In this document: in pieces, positions 1-7,903 of the stretch | Layout: each line of letters starts with the position of its first letter | Position numbering within the stretch: the stretch's first letter is position 1 | From: JARFQW01 sp963842955 | Lineage (GTDB): Bacteria; Pseudomonadota; Gammaproteobacteria; Steroidobacterales; XN24 | Assembly: GCA_963842955.1 (NCBI GenBank) | Contig: CAWJIJ010000010.1 | Span: 1 to 64,000 of the forward strand | Length of the DNA stretch: 64,000 bases | Direction of reading: 5' to 3' | Notes under the pieces: generated by a model | What the model was told of the DNA's origin: nothing | Database searches by the model: none | The model's input: the letters and a program-made list of their open reading frames with translations, nothing else | Program-made: the position numbers and the translations under genes

Positions 1-693
1 GTGAACATCAAACCGCCCAGCAGCCAGGCCGGACGAATGCACTGGGCCATTCTCGTCGGCGTCCTCGTGGTTGTCGTACTCGCAGTCCTGACGGCGACTG
101 TCCTTATGAACAATGAAGGTGGCGAATCGCTCGAATCTACCCTGGACGCTCGCGCTGCAGCGCTCGCCAGCCCCGACGCACCGACTCTAGGCAACCCAGA
201 TGCCCCGGTGCATATCGTCGAATTCATAGACCCCGCGTGTGAGACCTGCGCGCTGTTCTACCCGATGGTGAAAAAATGGCTCGAAGAGGCGCCTGACCAG
301 TTGCGCCTGTCGATTCGTCATGTGCCGTTCCATCGCGGCGCCGACTATGCCGTCAAAGTCCTGGAAGCAAGCCGGGAGCAAGGCAAGTACTGGGAAACTC
401 TTGAGGCAATGCTGGCAACGCAGAGTCAGTGGACGCAGCACCACACGGTCGTACCCGAGCAGATCGCACCTGCCATTGCCAGTGTGGGTCTCGACATGGT
501 CAGGCTCAAGGCCGACATGGAGAGCGACGATGTGAAGGCCCGCATGGACCTGGATCAACAAGATGCGGTTGTCTTGAAAGTGAGCGCGACGCCCGAGTAC
601 TTCGTGAACGGACGGCCGTTGCCGAGTTTCGGTAGACAGCAATTGCTGGACCTGGTCAGGGAAGAAATCGCGAAGGCCGGGCAGCCGCGGTAG
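1..693 (+). CDS. DsbA-family thiol-disulfide protein, membrane-anchored
   Basis: Predicted periplasmic thiol-disulfide oxidoreductase of the DsbA/Thioredoxin_4 type. A single membrane anchor lies at about residues 14-36, followed by a thioredoxin fold with the redox motif CETC (in DPACETCALFY, about residue 80) near the N-terminus. The cis-proline loop is in SATPEYFVNG near residue 199. The length (230 aa) fits the family. The reading frame opens with GTG at the first base of the window. An internal ATG at 37 would keep most of the anchor, so the start is uncertain and upstream context is missing. The nearby Trx-DsbD-like gene on the other strand suggests a local thiol-redox theme, but the substrate cannot be told from sequence. 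Confidence 0.85.
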   Translation: MNIKPPSSQAGRMHWAILVGVLVVVVLAVLTATVLMNNEGGESLESTLDARAAALASPDAPTLGNPDAPVHIVEFIDPACETCALFYPMVKKWLEEAPDQLRLSIRHVPFHRGADYAVKVLEASREQGKYWETLEAMLATQSQWTQHHTVVPEQIAPAIASVGLDMVRLKADMESDDVKARMDLDQQDAVVLKVSATPEYFVNGRPLPSFGRQQLLDLVREEIAKAGQPR

Positions 694-700
694 AGCCTCG

Positions 701-1001
701 CTACCCGAAACAAAAACGCCTCGCGGCCAGCATCGCGAACTCGATCGCAGCGATACCTAATGCCAGCGCGTTGGGCACTGCCGACAACGCGCCGGCCTGT
801 CCGATTCCCGTAGATCAGGTCCACAGATCTCCGGAATTTCGGCATGATGATGGTCCTGACGAGGAGATCGTCAAAGCCATCCTGGAGCAACACATCGCCG
901 CGGTGACCGAACTTGCGAAACGATTCAATCGCTTCACGGCTGGCATCTCCTGCGAGGCATGCGAACTGCGCCGCCGCGGAACCGCCTTGGGTTAAGTTGA
1001 A
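701..1001 (-). pseudogene. Possible small frameshifted or decayed gene
   Basis: This interval between convergent genes has no clean ORF. On the minus strand one frame reads a plausible protein stretch (FDDLLVRTIIMPKFRRSVD). If one G is removed from a GGG run near 808-811, it continues into a hydrophobic tail (ALSAVPNALALGIAAIEFAM) ending at a TAG at 701-703. The shift has the same direction as five clearer frameshifts in this window. No family was recognised and the start was not located. The hydrophobic tail could be a chance alanine-rich reading of GC-rich DNA. Confidence 0.25.
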
Positions 1002-1108
1002 TGCTTGGCACCGGCGCCCGGTCTGCTCTTTGGCAATGCCTGCCCACCGATGAGGGCCCGCCCCCCCCTAAGGCGGGGCCAGCGGCCCGAGGCCGGCCCG
1101 GTCCTGGG
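1002..1108. other. Intergenic, GC-rich imperfect inverted repeat
   Basis: No gene is visible here. An imperfect hairpin at about 1055-1080 pairs GGCCCGCC with GGCGGGGCC around a C-rich loop containing TAA, with one bulged base. It lies just past the stop of the minus-strand Trx-DsbD-like gene, where a terminator could sit, but no T-run follows on the minus strand, so an intrinsic terminator is not supported. Confidence 0.3.
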
Positions 1109-2401
1109 TCAGACCAAGCCCTTACGCCGGCTGAGCAAATGAATCACCCATGTGAGCGCCACGGCACCCAACAGAAGGCCGATGGCGATGCCGGCGTTGT
1201 TAAGCGCTCCCGGTGCCAAGAGCAAGAGCATTCCTAGCCCAAGCATCATCATGCCGGACATCAGCTTCAGCAAGCGGCCCTCGGCCTCGCCCAACTTGCG
1301 CGAGCCGAGCGTCTTGACGAATACCAACACGATGATCAGCAGCGGAATGACGTAGATGATGTTGTAGAGCCCCAGGTACAGGTAGTACACGAGGGTGTCG
1401 GCCTCGCGCAGGGTCAGGATGCGGGTGTACACCATGGGCAGGCCGGCTGTGCACAACAGCTCGTAGGAATTCACGGCCACGGCGAGAATGACCGTGCCGG
1501 CCAGCATCGCCCACACGCTCTTGGCGCCCACCAGAGCGCGCATCTTCTGGTACATGCCGGGCTTCTTGGAATCCGGAATCGACAATGACGGACCGCCCGA
1601 GCCGAACCAGAAATATTCCCTGATGTTGATGAGGCCCAAGGTAACGGCGATGACGCCGGCCACGGCGGTGACGAGCCGGAGCTCGCCCACAACCAGAAAC
1701 ACGTTCAGCCAGGCCGCCATGAAGACGAAATAGATGAGCCCGGAAATCAGCACGAAGGTCCCGCCCACCAGCAGCATGCGGGCCCGGCTCTTGGCATGCA
1801 CCATGAGACTCAGAAGAAACAGCAGCACGAAGAACGCACAGGGGTTGAACGCGTCGAGTCCGGCGATGACCACCGTCAGAAGCGGCAGGCCCCAGTCGGA
1901 AGGGTCAATCATGCCGAGCACCGGCACCGGCACGCCCATCACCTCGCCGGTCTTGGGACCGGACCCCAACACTCCAGAACCGGAGAACATGGCGATGGCC
2001 TCGTCAGGATTAGCGCGGCAGTGCTCCAGCCGACCCAGGATCACGGCTCCGGTGGTCTCAACATTCCCGAATCCGGTATGCATGGTGCCGCAGAAGATGA
2101 ACGCCGGCACGCTGCGGGCTTGCTCGCCCACGGCGCGGGCCGTGTCCCGGTAGAGTCTGCCGTTGTCGCGGTTTTTCGTGACCTCGTAGGCCCGCAGGTC
2201 AATCCACTCACGCTCGCCCAACTCGGCGATGAAGGGCTTGGCATCCTGGCAGTGCGGACAACTGTCCGAGTAGAAATACCAGAGCACGATCCGGGTCTGG
2301 CCGTCCGCGCCCTCGCTCAGCCATTCCACTTCACCGCGCGCCACGGTCGTGGTCAGCAGCCCGACTATCGCCAGGAACACAGTCAGAATATTGGTGAACA
2401 T
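1109..2401 (-). CDS. Thioredoxin domain fused to DsbD/CcdA-like membrane domain
   Basis: Predicted inner-membrane thiol-disulfide transporter. A signal sequence (residues 1-22) precedes a glutaredoxin/thioredoxin-like periplasmic domain with a CPHC motif at residues 48-51. From about residue 170 there is a multi-span membrane domain. Its first helix carries an NPCAF cysteine (residue 188) and a later helix carries ELLCTAGLP (residue 317), the paired intramembrane cysteines expected of DsbD/CcdA proteins that pass reducing equivalents across the membrane. The order Trx then membrane domain is the reverse of the C-terminal Trx of classical DsbD. The start is ATG at 2399-2401. Likely electron acceptors are periplasmic thiol proteins, possibly the DsbA-like protein encoded at the left edge of the window. 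That link is inference. Confidence 0.8.
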   Translation of the reverse strand: MFTNILTVFLAIVGLLTTTVARGEVEWLSEGADGQTRIVLWYFYSDSCPHCQDAKPFIAELGEREWIDLRAYEVTKNRDNGRLYRDTARAVGEQARSVPAFIFCGTMHTGFGNVETTGAVILGRLEHCRANPDEAIAMFSGSGVLGSGPKTGEVMGVPVPVLGMIDPSDWGLPLLTVVIAGLDAFNPCAFFVLLFLLSLMVHAKSRARMLLVGGTFVLISGLIYFVFMAAWLNVFLVVGELRLVTAVAGVIAVTLGLINIREYFWFGSGGPSLSIPDSKKPGMYQKMRALVGAKSVWAMLAGTVILAVAVNSYELLCTAGLPMVYTRILTLREADTLVYYLYLGLYNIIYVIPLLIIVLVFVKTLGSRKLGEAEGRLLKLMSGMMMLGLGMLLLLAPGALNNAGIAIGLLLGAVALTWVIHLLSRRKGLV

Positions 2402-2518
2402 GCTTTGCCCAGTTTGCTCGCGCGGTGAACTCTAATCCGCGCTAATTTCAGGTGCAATGGTGGAAAGCCACCGGGCCGGATTTTGGGCATTTCGGGGGCT
2501 GAGCAAAGAAATCCCGGC

Positions 2519-2648
2519 GTCTACCCGGGCTTGGACTACCCGGGCTTGGACAGGCACATATCCGTCTACCCGGGCTTGGACCGTCTACCCGGGCTTGGAC
2601 AGGCGCATATCAACGGACTACCCGGGCTTGGACAGGCGCATATCAACG
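2519..2648. repeat. Upstream REP-like array beside RAYT gene
   Basis: Five copies of a 15-bp unit CTACCCGGGCTTGGA begin at 2521, 2536, 2566, 2585 and 2618, irregularly spaced. Three copies continue into CAGGC(A/G)CATATC. Read on the minus strand, the extended unit is GCCTGTCCAAGCCCGGGTAG, so it carries the GTAG tetranucleotide often found at REP elements handled by tyrosine transposases. The array lies directly 5' of the transposase gene. The copies sit only 58 bp from its start codon, so they may also occupy its promoter or leader. Confidence 0.75.
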
Positions 2649-2705
2649 AAGACCGGCCACTAATGGGCCTTCGCTTGCCCGGCCCAGTCACGTAGCGTTC
2701 AGCCC

Positions 2706-3689
2706 ATGCCCCGAGCCCGAAAACATCTCGTATGTTTGGCCGACACGCCCTACTACCACGTCCACTCCCGATGTGTCCGGCGCGCCTTCCTGTGCGGCAT
2801 AGACCAACACACCGGCAAGAGCTACGAGCACCGCCGGGCCTGGATCGAGGACCGGGTTAGGGTGCTGTCGTCGCTGTTCAGCATCGATCTCTGTGCCTAT
2901 GCCGTGATGAGCAATCACTACCACCTGGTCGTGAGACTCAACCCCGGCGAGTCCGACGGCTGGTCGGATGACGAGGTGCTGCAACGCTGGACCGCGCTCT
3001 TCCGTGGACCCTTGCTGGTGCAGCGTTACCGGGCTGGTGAACCATTAAGTGAAGCAGAGCGGGACACCATCCGCGCCACTGCTGCCCTATACCGGACCCG
3101 CCTGGGCAGCCTCAGCTGGTTCATGAAGTGTCTGAATGAACCGGTCGCACGACAGGCCAACGCCGAGGACCGCTGCACCGGACACTTCTGGGAAGCCCGC
3201 TTTTCCTCCCAGCCATTGTGCTCGGCCCAGGCCCTGCTCACGGCTATGGCCTATGTCGACCTCAACCCGATTCGGGCCACCGTGGCCAGCACGCCCGAGG
3301 ACTCGGCCTACACCAGCATCAAGGCACGCATCGGGGGTGACTACCAGCGCAAGACGCGGTCCGGAGCCGTTGCGCGGCTGCTTGAGCATGGCGAGCTCAA
3401 TCACTTCGATCTACCGATCCGGCCGCTGATGGGCTTCTCAGGGGAAGTCGGGCGCACGGATGGTATCCGTCAGTCTGCACAAGCCCTGCCCATGACGGAG
3501 CCGGATTATCTTCAGCTCGTAGACCTGACCGGTCGACTTGTGGCTCAAGGAAAACGAGGAAGAATCGATCCCGCGCTGGCACCGATCCTCGACCGCCTCG
3601 GACTCTCGCCTGCGCAGTGGACCCTGGCCAGCACCGCCTTTAGACAGCATTACCGCAGCGGCGACCTGCGTCTGAAACGCTCGGCCTGA
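2706..3689 (+). CDS. REP-associated tyrosine transposase (Y1/HUH family)
   Basis: Single-strand DNA transposase-like protein of the IS200/IS605-related RAYT class. The N-terminal fold reads PYYHVHSRCVRRAFLCG. The HUH-type metal site is in SNHYHLVVRL (around residue 80), followed by the conserved region CTGHFWEARF and YVDLNPIRA that is typical of RAYT/Transposase_17 proteins. Its 327 aa is in the longer range of the family, with an extra C-terminal region. The start is ATG at 2706. RAYTs normally occur as single immobile copies that mobilise short REP palindromes. Here repeat arrays flank the gene on both sides, which supports that assignment over a full insertion sequence: no terminal ends or target duplication were seen. 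Confidence 0.88.
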   Translation: MPRARKHLVCLADTPYYHVHSRCVRRAFLCGIDQHTGKSYEHRRAWIEDRVRVLSSLFSIDLCAYAVMSNHYHLVVRLNPGESDGWSDDEVLQRWTALFRGPLLVQRYRAGEPLSEAERDTIRATAALYRTRLGSLSWFMKCLNEPVARQANAEDRCTGHFWEARFSSQPLCSAQALLTAMAYVDLNPIRATVASTPEDSAYTSIKARIGGDYQRKTRSGAVARLLEHGELNHFDLPIRPLMGFSGEVGRTDGIRQSAQALPMTEPDYLQLVDLTGRLVAQGKRGRIDPALAPILDRLGLSPAQWTLASTAFRQHYRSGDLRLKRSA

Positions 3690-3828
3690 ACGGCCTCAAC
3701 CATTGCCAGCAGGCCTGGGGCCTGAGCCAAACGGCTGCGCGGCCTAAGCGCCCGACGCTATCCGTCTGCCTTGGATCCCTACCCCCGGATCGGGAGAAGC
3801 AACATACCTATTGGGACCACGAAGACGC
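3690..3828. other. Intergenic between RAYT and downstream array
   Basis: No gene is seen here. The first bases after the RAYT stop are rich in short GGCCT/AGGCC inversions but contain no convincing intrinsic terminator. The stretch leads into the downstream repeat array. Confidence 0.3.
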
Positions 3829-4035
3829 GTGTCCATGTCGTCTACCTGTCCTCCCGAATGCCTGTCCATGTCGTCAGTCGTCACTGCTCCTTGTCCATGT
3901 CGTCCCGAGTGCCTGTCCATGTCGTCACCCATGTCGTCGTGCCTGTCCATGTCGTCTGTCCAGTCGCCCATGTCGTCGTGCCTGTCCATGTCGTCACCGT
4001 CTACCTGTCCTCTCGACATGCCTGTCCATGTCGTC
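3829..4035. repeat. Downstream REP-like array beside RAYT gene
   Basis: About seven copies of CCTGTCCATGTCGTC or a close variant occur here, with clear copies at 3861, 3912, 3942, 3981 and 4021 and partial ones at 3831 and 3891. They are separated by variable spacers, including two copies of CGTCTACCTGTCCTC. The core GCCTGTCCA is identical to the core on the minus strand of the upstream array, so the two arrays face each other across the transposase gene. GTCTACC, whose complement contains GTAG, also occurs in both arrays. There is no long ORF with family character. Weak ORFs through the array encode only a repetitive peptide. Confidence 0.75.
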
Positions 4036-4049
4036 AGTAGATTGACGAC
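4030..4049. repeat. Perfect hairpin with GTAG in the loop
   Basis: The arms GTCGTCA (4030-4036) and TGACGAC (4043-4049) are perfectly complementary around the loop GTAGAT. This is the last element of the downstream array and resembles a REP-type palindrome associated with a GTAG tetranucleotide. It might be the functional substrate of the neighbouring RAYT. Confidence 0.55.
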
Positions 4050-4175
4050 GGCCAGGACATGCCCGGAGCGGGGTCAAAACGATGTGAGTGCGTTATCCTG
4101 CTAACTGTCCGGGGGCAGAATCGGAAATTCAGAAAGCCGCGAGGCCCCGGGCCGGACCGCCAGGAAAATGAAGCC

Positions 4176-5831
4176 ATGTCGCTCATCAATCGAACCGCCG
4201 ATTCCTTCTGCGTCGTCGGAGTGATCATCGGTCTGGCGTTCATGTGTGCCTCCCTGACACCTTCGCTGCTGCCCCGCGGCGTCGTTCACCAGGGAGTCCT
4301 TTCTGGCGTCGTCTTCGCCGCGGGCTACGGCCTGGGCAAGTTTGGGCTATGGCTCTGGCGTTTCATGGAGCTCAAAGATCTGCGGGGTCGCGCCGCAAAG
4401 GCCACAATGTGGAGCGCTCTAGTGGTCCTGAGCGTCGCGACGGTGTTCACGCTCAATCGCACGGCTGTGTGGCAGAACTCCATCCGGGAACGAATGGGCA
4501 TGGAATCCATCGATACGGCCTTTCCCGTAGCGGTGTTTCTCGTCGCTCTGGTCACCGCTGTGGGCGTGATCCTGCTTGCGCGCCTGATCTTCATCGGCGC
4601 CCGAAAGATCGTGGATGCCACCCACGGGTTCCTGCCCCGCAGAATCTCCATCGTCGTGGGCACCGCCCTGTTTCTGGGGTTGTTTCTGTTCCTGGTAAAC
4701 GGGGTCATCCTTCGCGCGACTCTGAGTGGGATGGACGAGTCATTCGCCGCGCTGAACCAGGTCCTCGACGACGAGTATGACCCACCGGACAACCCGCTGG
4801 CTTCCGGCAGCGCGAAGTCACTGATCGACTGGTCGGACATCGGCCGCAACGGAAAACGTTTCATTGCCGACGGACCTTCGAAGGACGAAATCGCCGAAGC
4901 CACGGGCCGGGCAGCGAAGCAGCCCCTTCGTGTCTATGCCGGGTTCGACACTGGCGAGACACTCGAGGAGCGCGCGCAGATCGCCCTGGACGAGCTGTTG
5001 CGCGTCGGCGCGTTCGACCGCTCGGCCCTGATCATTGCGACCCCTACTGGCACGGGATGGCTGGATCCCTCCGGCGTCAACACGGTCGAATTCCTGCATG
5101 CCGGCGATACCGCCATCGTGGCGATGCAGTACTCCTATCTGCCCAGCTGGCTCACCCTGCTTGTCGAGCCGTCACTGGCCCGGGAAGCGGCCAATGCCCT
5201 CTTCCGGCCGATATACCGCCACTGGGCCTCGCTGCCCGAGGACGGCCGCCCTGCCCTTTACCTGTTTGGCTTGAGTCTTGGCGCCCTGGGATCCGAGGAT
5301 TCGGCAGATCTCATCACGATGATCGGCAATCCAATCGACGGCGCGATATGGAGCGGCCCGCCGTTTCCGAGCCGGGTGTGGCGCAGTGTGACCCGCAACC
5401 GGAACCCGGATTCGCCCCAATGGCGTCCAACCTTCCGTGACAGCTCCATGATCCGGTTCATGACTCAGGACGGATTCGCCGAACTCGACGGCGCATCATG
5501 GGGACCCTTACGCATCGTGTATCTGCAGCATGCCAGTGATCCCATGACGTTTTTCTCCCCTGATCTGGCCTACAGGCGGCCGGACTGGCTGGGCCAGTCC
5601 CGAGGACGCGACGTGTCACCCTACTTGCGCTGGTTTCCAATCGTGACTTTCGTACAAGTGGGCTTCGACATTCCGCTCGCCACAAGCGTGCCCCTGGGCT
5701 ACGGTCACAATATTGCACCGGACAACTACATCGATGCGTGGGTGGAGGTGACCCAGCCCCGGAAATGGTCCGAGAGTGATACCCGGAGGCTGAAGTTGCA
5801 CTTCGCCGATTTCAACCCCTCTCCCCTGTAA
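4176..5831 (+). CDS. Membrane-anchored alpha/beta-hydrolase (Abhydrolase_9 family)
   Basis: Predicted inner-membrane protein of the two-part family Abhydrolase_9_N plus Abhydrolase_9. The N-terminal 190 residues contain about four membrane segments (VVGVIIGLAFMCASL, VLSGVVFAAGYGLGKFGLW and two more). The C-terminal half is a predicted extracytoplasmic hydrolase with the nucleophile elbow FGLSLGALGS. The 551 aa length fits the family. ATG at 4176 is preferred over the upstream in-frame ATG at 4059: it follows AGGAAA and starts the typical short N-terminus before the first helix, whereas the extra 39 residues are polar and unlike the family. The substrate is unknown. The family is usually annotated only as a hydrolase. 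Confidence 0.8.
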   Translation: MSLINRTADSFCVVGVIIGLAFMCASLTPSLLPRGVVHQGVLSGVVFAAGYGLGKFGLWLWRFMELKDLRGRAAKATMWSALVVLSVATVFTLNRTAVWQNSIRERMGMESIDTAFPVAVFLVALVTAVGVILLARLIFIGARKIVDATHGFLPRRISIVVGTALFLGLFLFLVNGVILRATLSGMDESFAALNQVLDDEYDPPDNPLASGSAKSLIDWSDIGRNGKRFIADGPSKDEIAEATGRAAKQPLRVYAGFDTGETLEERAQIALDELLRVGAFDRSALIIATPTGTGWLDPSGVNTVEFLHAGDTAIVAMQYSYLPSWLTLLVEPSLAREAANALFRPIYRHWASLPEDGRPALYLFGLSLGALGSEDSADLITMIGNPIDGAIWSGPPFPSRVWRSVTRNRNPDSPQWRPTFRDSSMIRFMTQDGFAELDGASWGPLRIVYLQHASDPMTFFSPDLAYRRPDWLGQSRGRDVSPYLRWFPIVTFVQVGFDIPLATSVPLGYGHNIAPDNYIDAWVEVTQPRKWSESDTRRLKLHFADFNPSPL

Positions 5832-5934
5832 CAACACGCGTCTGCCAGGCCTTGGCCGCAGTGCCCTGCGCGCCTCCATCCCGATGGCTGGAGGATCTCC
5901 CGGAGCGTCCGCCCGGGCGCGCTATGCTGGAGGC

Positions 5935-6762
5935 ATGCAGCTAGAGGCCTATCTCCAGCGCGTCGGTTTCTCCGGCACCCCGCTCCCGACCCTGGAGACG
6001 CTGAGGGCGCTTCATCGCCGGCATGTCCTGAGCGTCAGCTTCGAGAACGTCGACGTGCAGCTGGGCTGCCCGCTGTCCATTGACGTGGAAGCGGCCTACG
6101 AGAAGATCGTCACCCGGCGACGCGGTGGCTGGTGCTACGAGCAGAACGGGCTGTTCGGCTGGGCTCTGTCTCAGGTCGGGTTCGCGGTTACCCGGGTCGC
6201 GGCCGCGGGAAACCGCGCGGCACGCGGCAATGCCGCCGACGCCAATCACCTCACCCTGCTCGTCGACATCCCCGACGCCGCCAACAGGCTCTGGTTGGCC
6301 GACGTGGGCTTTGGCGGCAGCATGCTGGAACCGATTCCTCTCATTGAATCGACCCACATGCATGCACCCTATCGTGTCGGGCTGCGAAGGCTGGAAAACG
6401 AACGCTGGGAGTTCCATGAGCACGACGGCAGCGGGGAATCCTGTTTCGACTTTGCGGCAGGCGCCGGGAACGAGCAGACTCTGGCCCGGAAATGTCAGGA
6501 ACTCCAGACCGATCCTGATTCGACCTTCGTCACCACCCTGGTGGTTCAGGCCCGGACCCCGGAGACGCACGCGGCCCTGCGCGGCATCGTGTTGCGGCAT
6601 CTGACGCCAGGGCAGACGAGCGAACGGACCCTGGAATCGGCCGACGAGCTCATTTCAACCCTAGCCGAAACGTTTGGACTGAACGTCCCCGAGGCCGCCG
6701 ATTTGTGGCCCCGGCTCCTGCAACGGCACAGGGCGCGGTTTGCGGCGAACCCCGGGAATTGA
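5935..6762 (+). CDS. nat: Arylamine N-acetyltransferase
   Basis: Cytosolic acetyl-CoA-dependent acetyltransferase acting on arylamines and hydrazines. The catalytic triad is visible: Cys67 in RRGGWCYEQN, His105 in DANHLTLLV and Asp123 in WLADVGFGG (numbered from the ATG at 5935). The length of 275 aa matches the family. The upstream ATG at 5884 would add 17 low-complexity residues and is less likely. The gene is monocistronic, about 100 bp after the hydrolase gene and convergent with the LysR gene. Confidence 0.93.
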   Translation: MQLEAYLQRVGFSGTPLPTLETLRALHRRHVLSVSFENVDVQLGCPLSIDVEAAYEKIVTRRRGGWCYEQNGLFGWALSQVGFAVTRVAAAGNRAARGNAADANHLTLLVDIPDAANRLWLADVGFGGSMLEPIPLIESTHMHAPYRVGLRRLENERWEFHEHDGSGESCFDFAAGAGNEQTLARKCQELQTDPDSTFVTTLVVQARTPETHAALRGIVLRHLTPGQTSERTLESADELISTLAETFGLNVPEAADLWPRLLQRHRARFAANPGN

Positions 6763-6832
6763 ATTCCCGGGCAACGGTCGGGCCGACGGCCACGACACCG
6801 GTTCGCCGGCCCGGGAGACCTCTTCGGCCGAC

Positions 6833-7744
6833 CTATTCCACCAGGTCCCAGTAGGGCCGACTCGCAAAGCGCTCTTCGAGCAGATCCACAAACAGGCGCA
6901 CCTTGGTCGAGAGATGCTTGTGGCGAGGGTAGAGCGCGCACAGCATGGTCTCCGGCGGTGAGCAGTCGGTCAGAATGGTTCGCAGCAAGCCGGACTGCAG
7001 TGCCTCGCCGACGATAAAGGTCGGTAACAGCGCAATGCCCTGATGGCGAAGCGCGGCGTCCCTCAGGACCTCGCCATTGTTCGACCACATGACACAACCA
7101 ATGGCATAGCTGCGATCGCCGTGGGGTCCGATGAGCCGCCACTGGCTCCCCGAGCCCAGGTGGCCATAGTGCAGGCAGCGGTGCTGACGCAGGTCGCTGG
7201 GGCTCTCGGGCTCCCCCGCCTCGTCCAGGTAAGCGGGCGATGCACACAAGACACGTCGTGCCGGCGCGATCTCCCGCGATACCAGGCTGGTCGAGGCGCT
7301 GGCTTCGGCTATTCGGAGCGTTACGTCGAAACCCTCCTCGATCGGGTCCACGAACCGGTCCGTCAGGGCCAGTTCCACCTGCACGTCCGGGTGCATCGCC
7401 ATGAAATCGGCCGCGACCCTCGAGAGGTGCATCGTTCCGAATGACATCGCGGCATTGACGCGCAGCCGGCCTTTCGGACGCTCCTGCAGCTCGGAAACCG
7501 CCGACACCGCCTCGTCCAAATCCGCCAGGATCCGAACGCATCGATCGTAGAACGCCAGTCCCGTTTCCGTGGGGGTGACCTGGCGAGTGCTCCGCCGCAG
7601 GAGCTGGGCGCCGAGATAGGTCTCCAGACTGATGACCGCCTTGCTGACCGCTGACCGGGACAGGCCCATGCCTCTTGCCGCCGCCGCAAAGCCGCCGCTT
7701 TCCACCACCCGGGCAAACGCTTTCATGCTGTCGATACGGTCCAC
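6833..7744 (-). CDS. LysR-family transcriptional regulator
   Basis: DNA-binding regulator. The N-terminal winged helix-turn-helix (FAAAARGMGLSRSAVSKAVI) is followed by a LysR substrate-binding domain through about residue 300. The chosen start is GTG at 7742-7744, giving the common N-terminus (V/M)DRIDSMKAFARVVE. ATG at 7724-7726 is the alternative. The longer frame from 7801 runs through the operator-like palindromes and is unlikely. It is divergent from the pirin gene with a 159-bp intergenic region containing two dyads, the usual arrangement for a LysR protein controlling both itself and its neighbour. The effector is unknown. Confidence 0.9.
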   Translation of the reverse strand: MDRIDSMKAFARVVESGGFAAAARGMGLSRSAVSKAVISLETYLGAQLLRRSTRQVTPTETGLAFYDRCVRILADLDEAVSAVSELQERPKGRLRVNAAMSFGTMHLSRVAADFMAMHPDVQVELALTDRFVDPIEEGFDVTLRIAEASASTSLVSREIAPARRVLCASPAYLDEAGEPESPSDLRQHRCLHYGHLGSGSQWRLIGPHGDRSYAIGCVMWSNNGEVLRDAALRHQGIALLPTFIVGEALQSGLLRTILTDCSPPETMLCALYPRHKHLSTKVRLFVDLLEERFASRPYWDLVE

Positions 7745-7773
7745 GACGGCCCCCGAATTCCTGCCCGGGCTAT

Positions 7774-7792
7774 TGTCGCCAATTTGGCGACA
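7774..7792. promoter_or_regulatory. Perfect 19-bp palindrome, candidate operator
   Basis: TGTCGCCAATTTGGCGACA is a perfect palindrome with 9-bp arms around a central T. It sits 30 bp upstream of the LysR start, in the divergent LysR/pirin promoter region, and contains no coding signal. It is a candidate autoregulatory site. Confidence 0.6.
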
Positions 7793-7811
7793 GAATGTCA
7801 TCGGAATTCCC

Positions 7812-7835
7812 TATTGTTTCCAATTGAGAACAATA
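7812..7835. promoter_or_regulatory. 24-bp near-palindrome, candidate LysR box
   Basis: The arms TATTGTT (7812-7818) and AACAATA (7829-7835) flank a centre containing CAATTG (7821-7826). The whole 24 bp matches its own complement except at two symmetric positions. It is AT-rich relative to its surroundings and has the T-N11-A character of LysR recognition sites. It lies 69-92 bp upstream of the pirin ATG, suitable for activation of that gene. Confidence 0.6.
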
Positions 7836-7903
7836 AGACCATTAGCCGCAGCAAGACGAGACTGATCGGTCCGGCACGGGCCGATCCACACCGGGAGGTT
7901 GCC

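Noticed and set aside
1055..1080. Rho-independent terminator after the Trx-DsbD gene
   Set aside because: The stem has a bulge and the minus strand has no following T-run.
2519..4049. CRISPR array
   Set aside because: Repeat units are short (about 15 bp), spacers vary from 0 to about 35 bp and partly repeat, and no cas genes are near. The RAYT gene explains the repeats better.
2402..4058. Complete insertion sequence
   Set aside because: The transposase is RAYT type, no matching IS ends or target-site duplication bound the region, and the repeats are arrays rather than termini.
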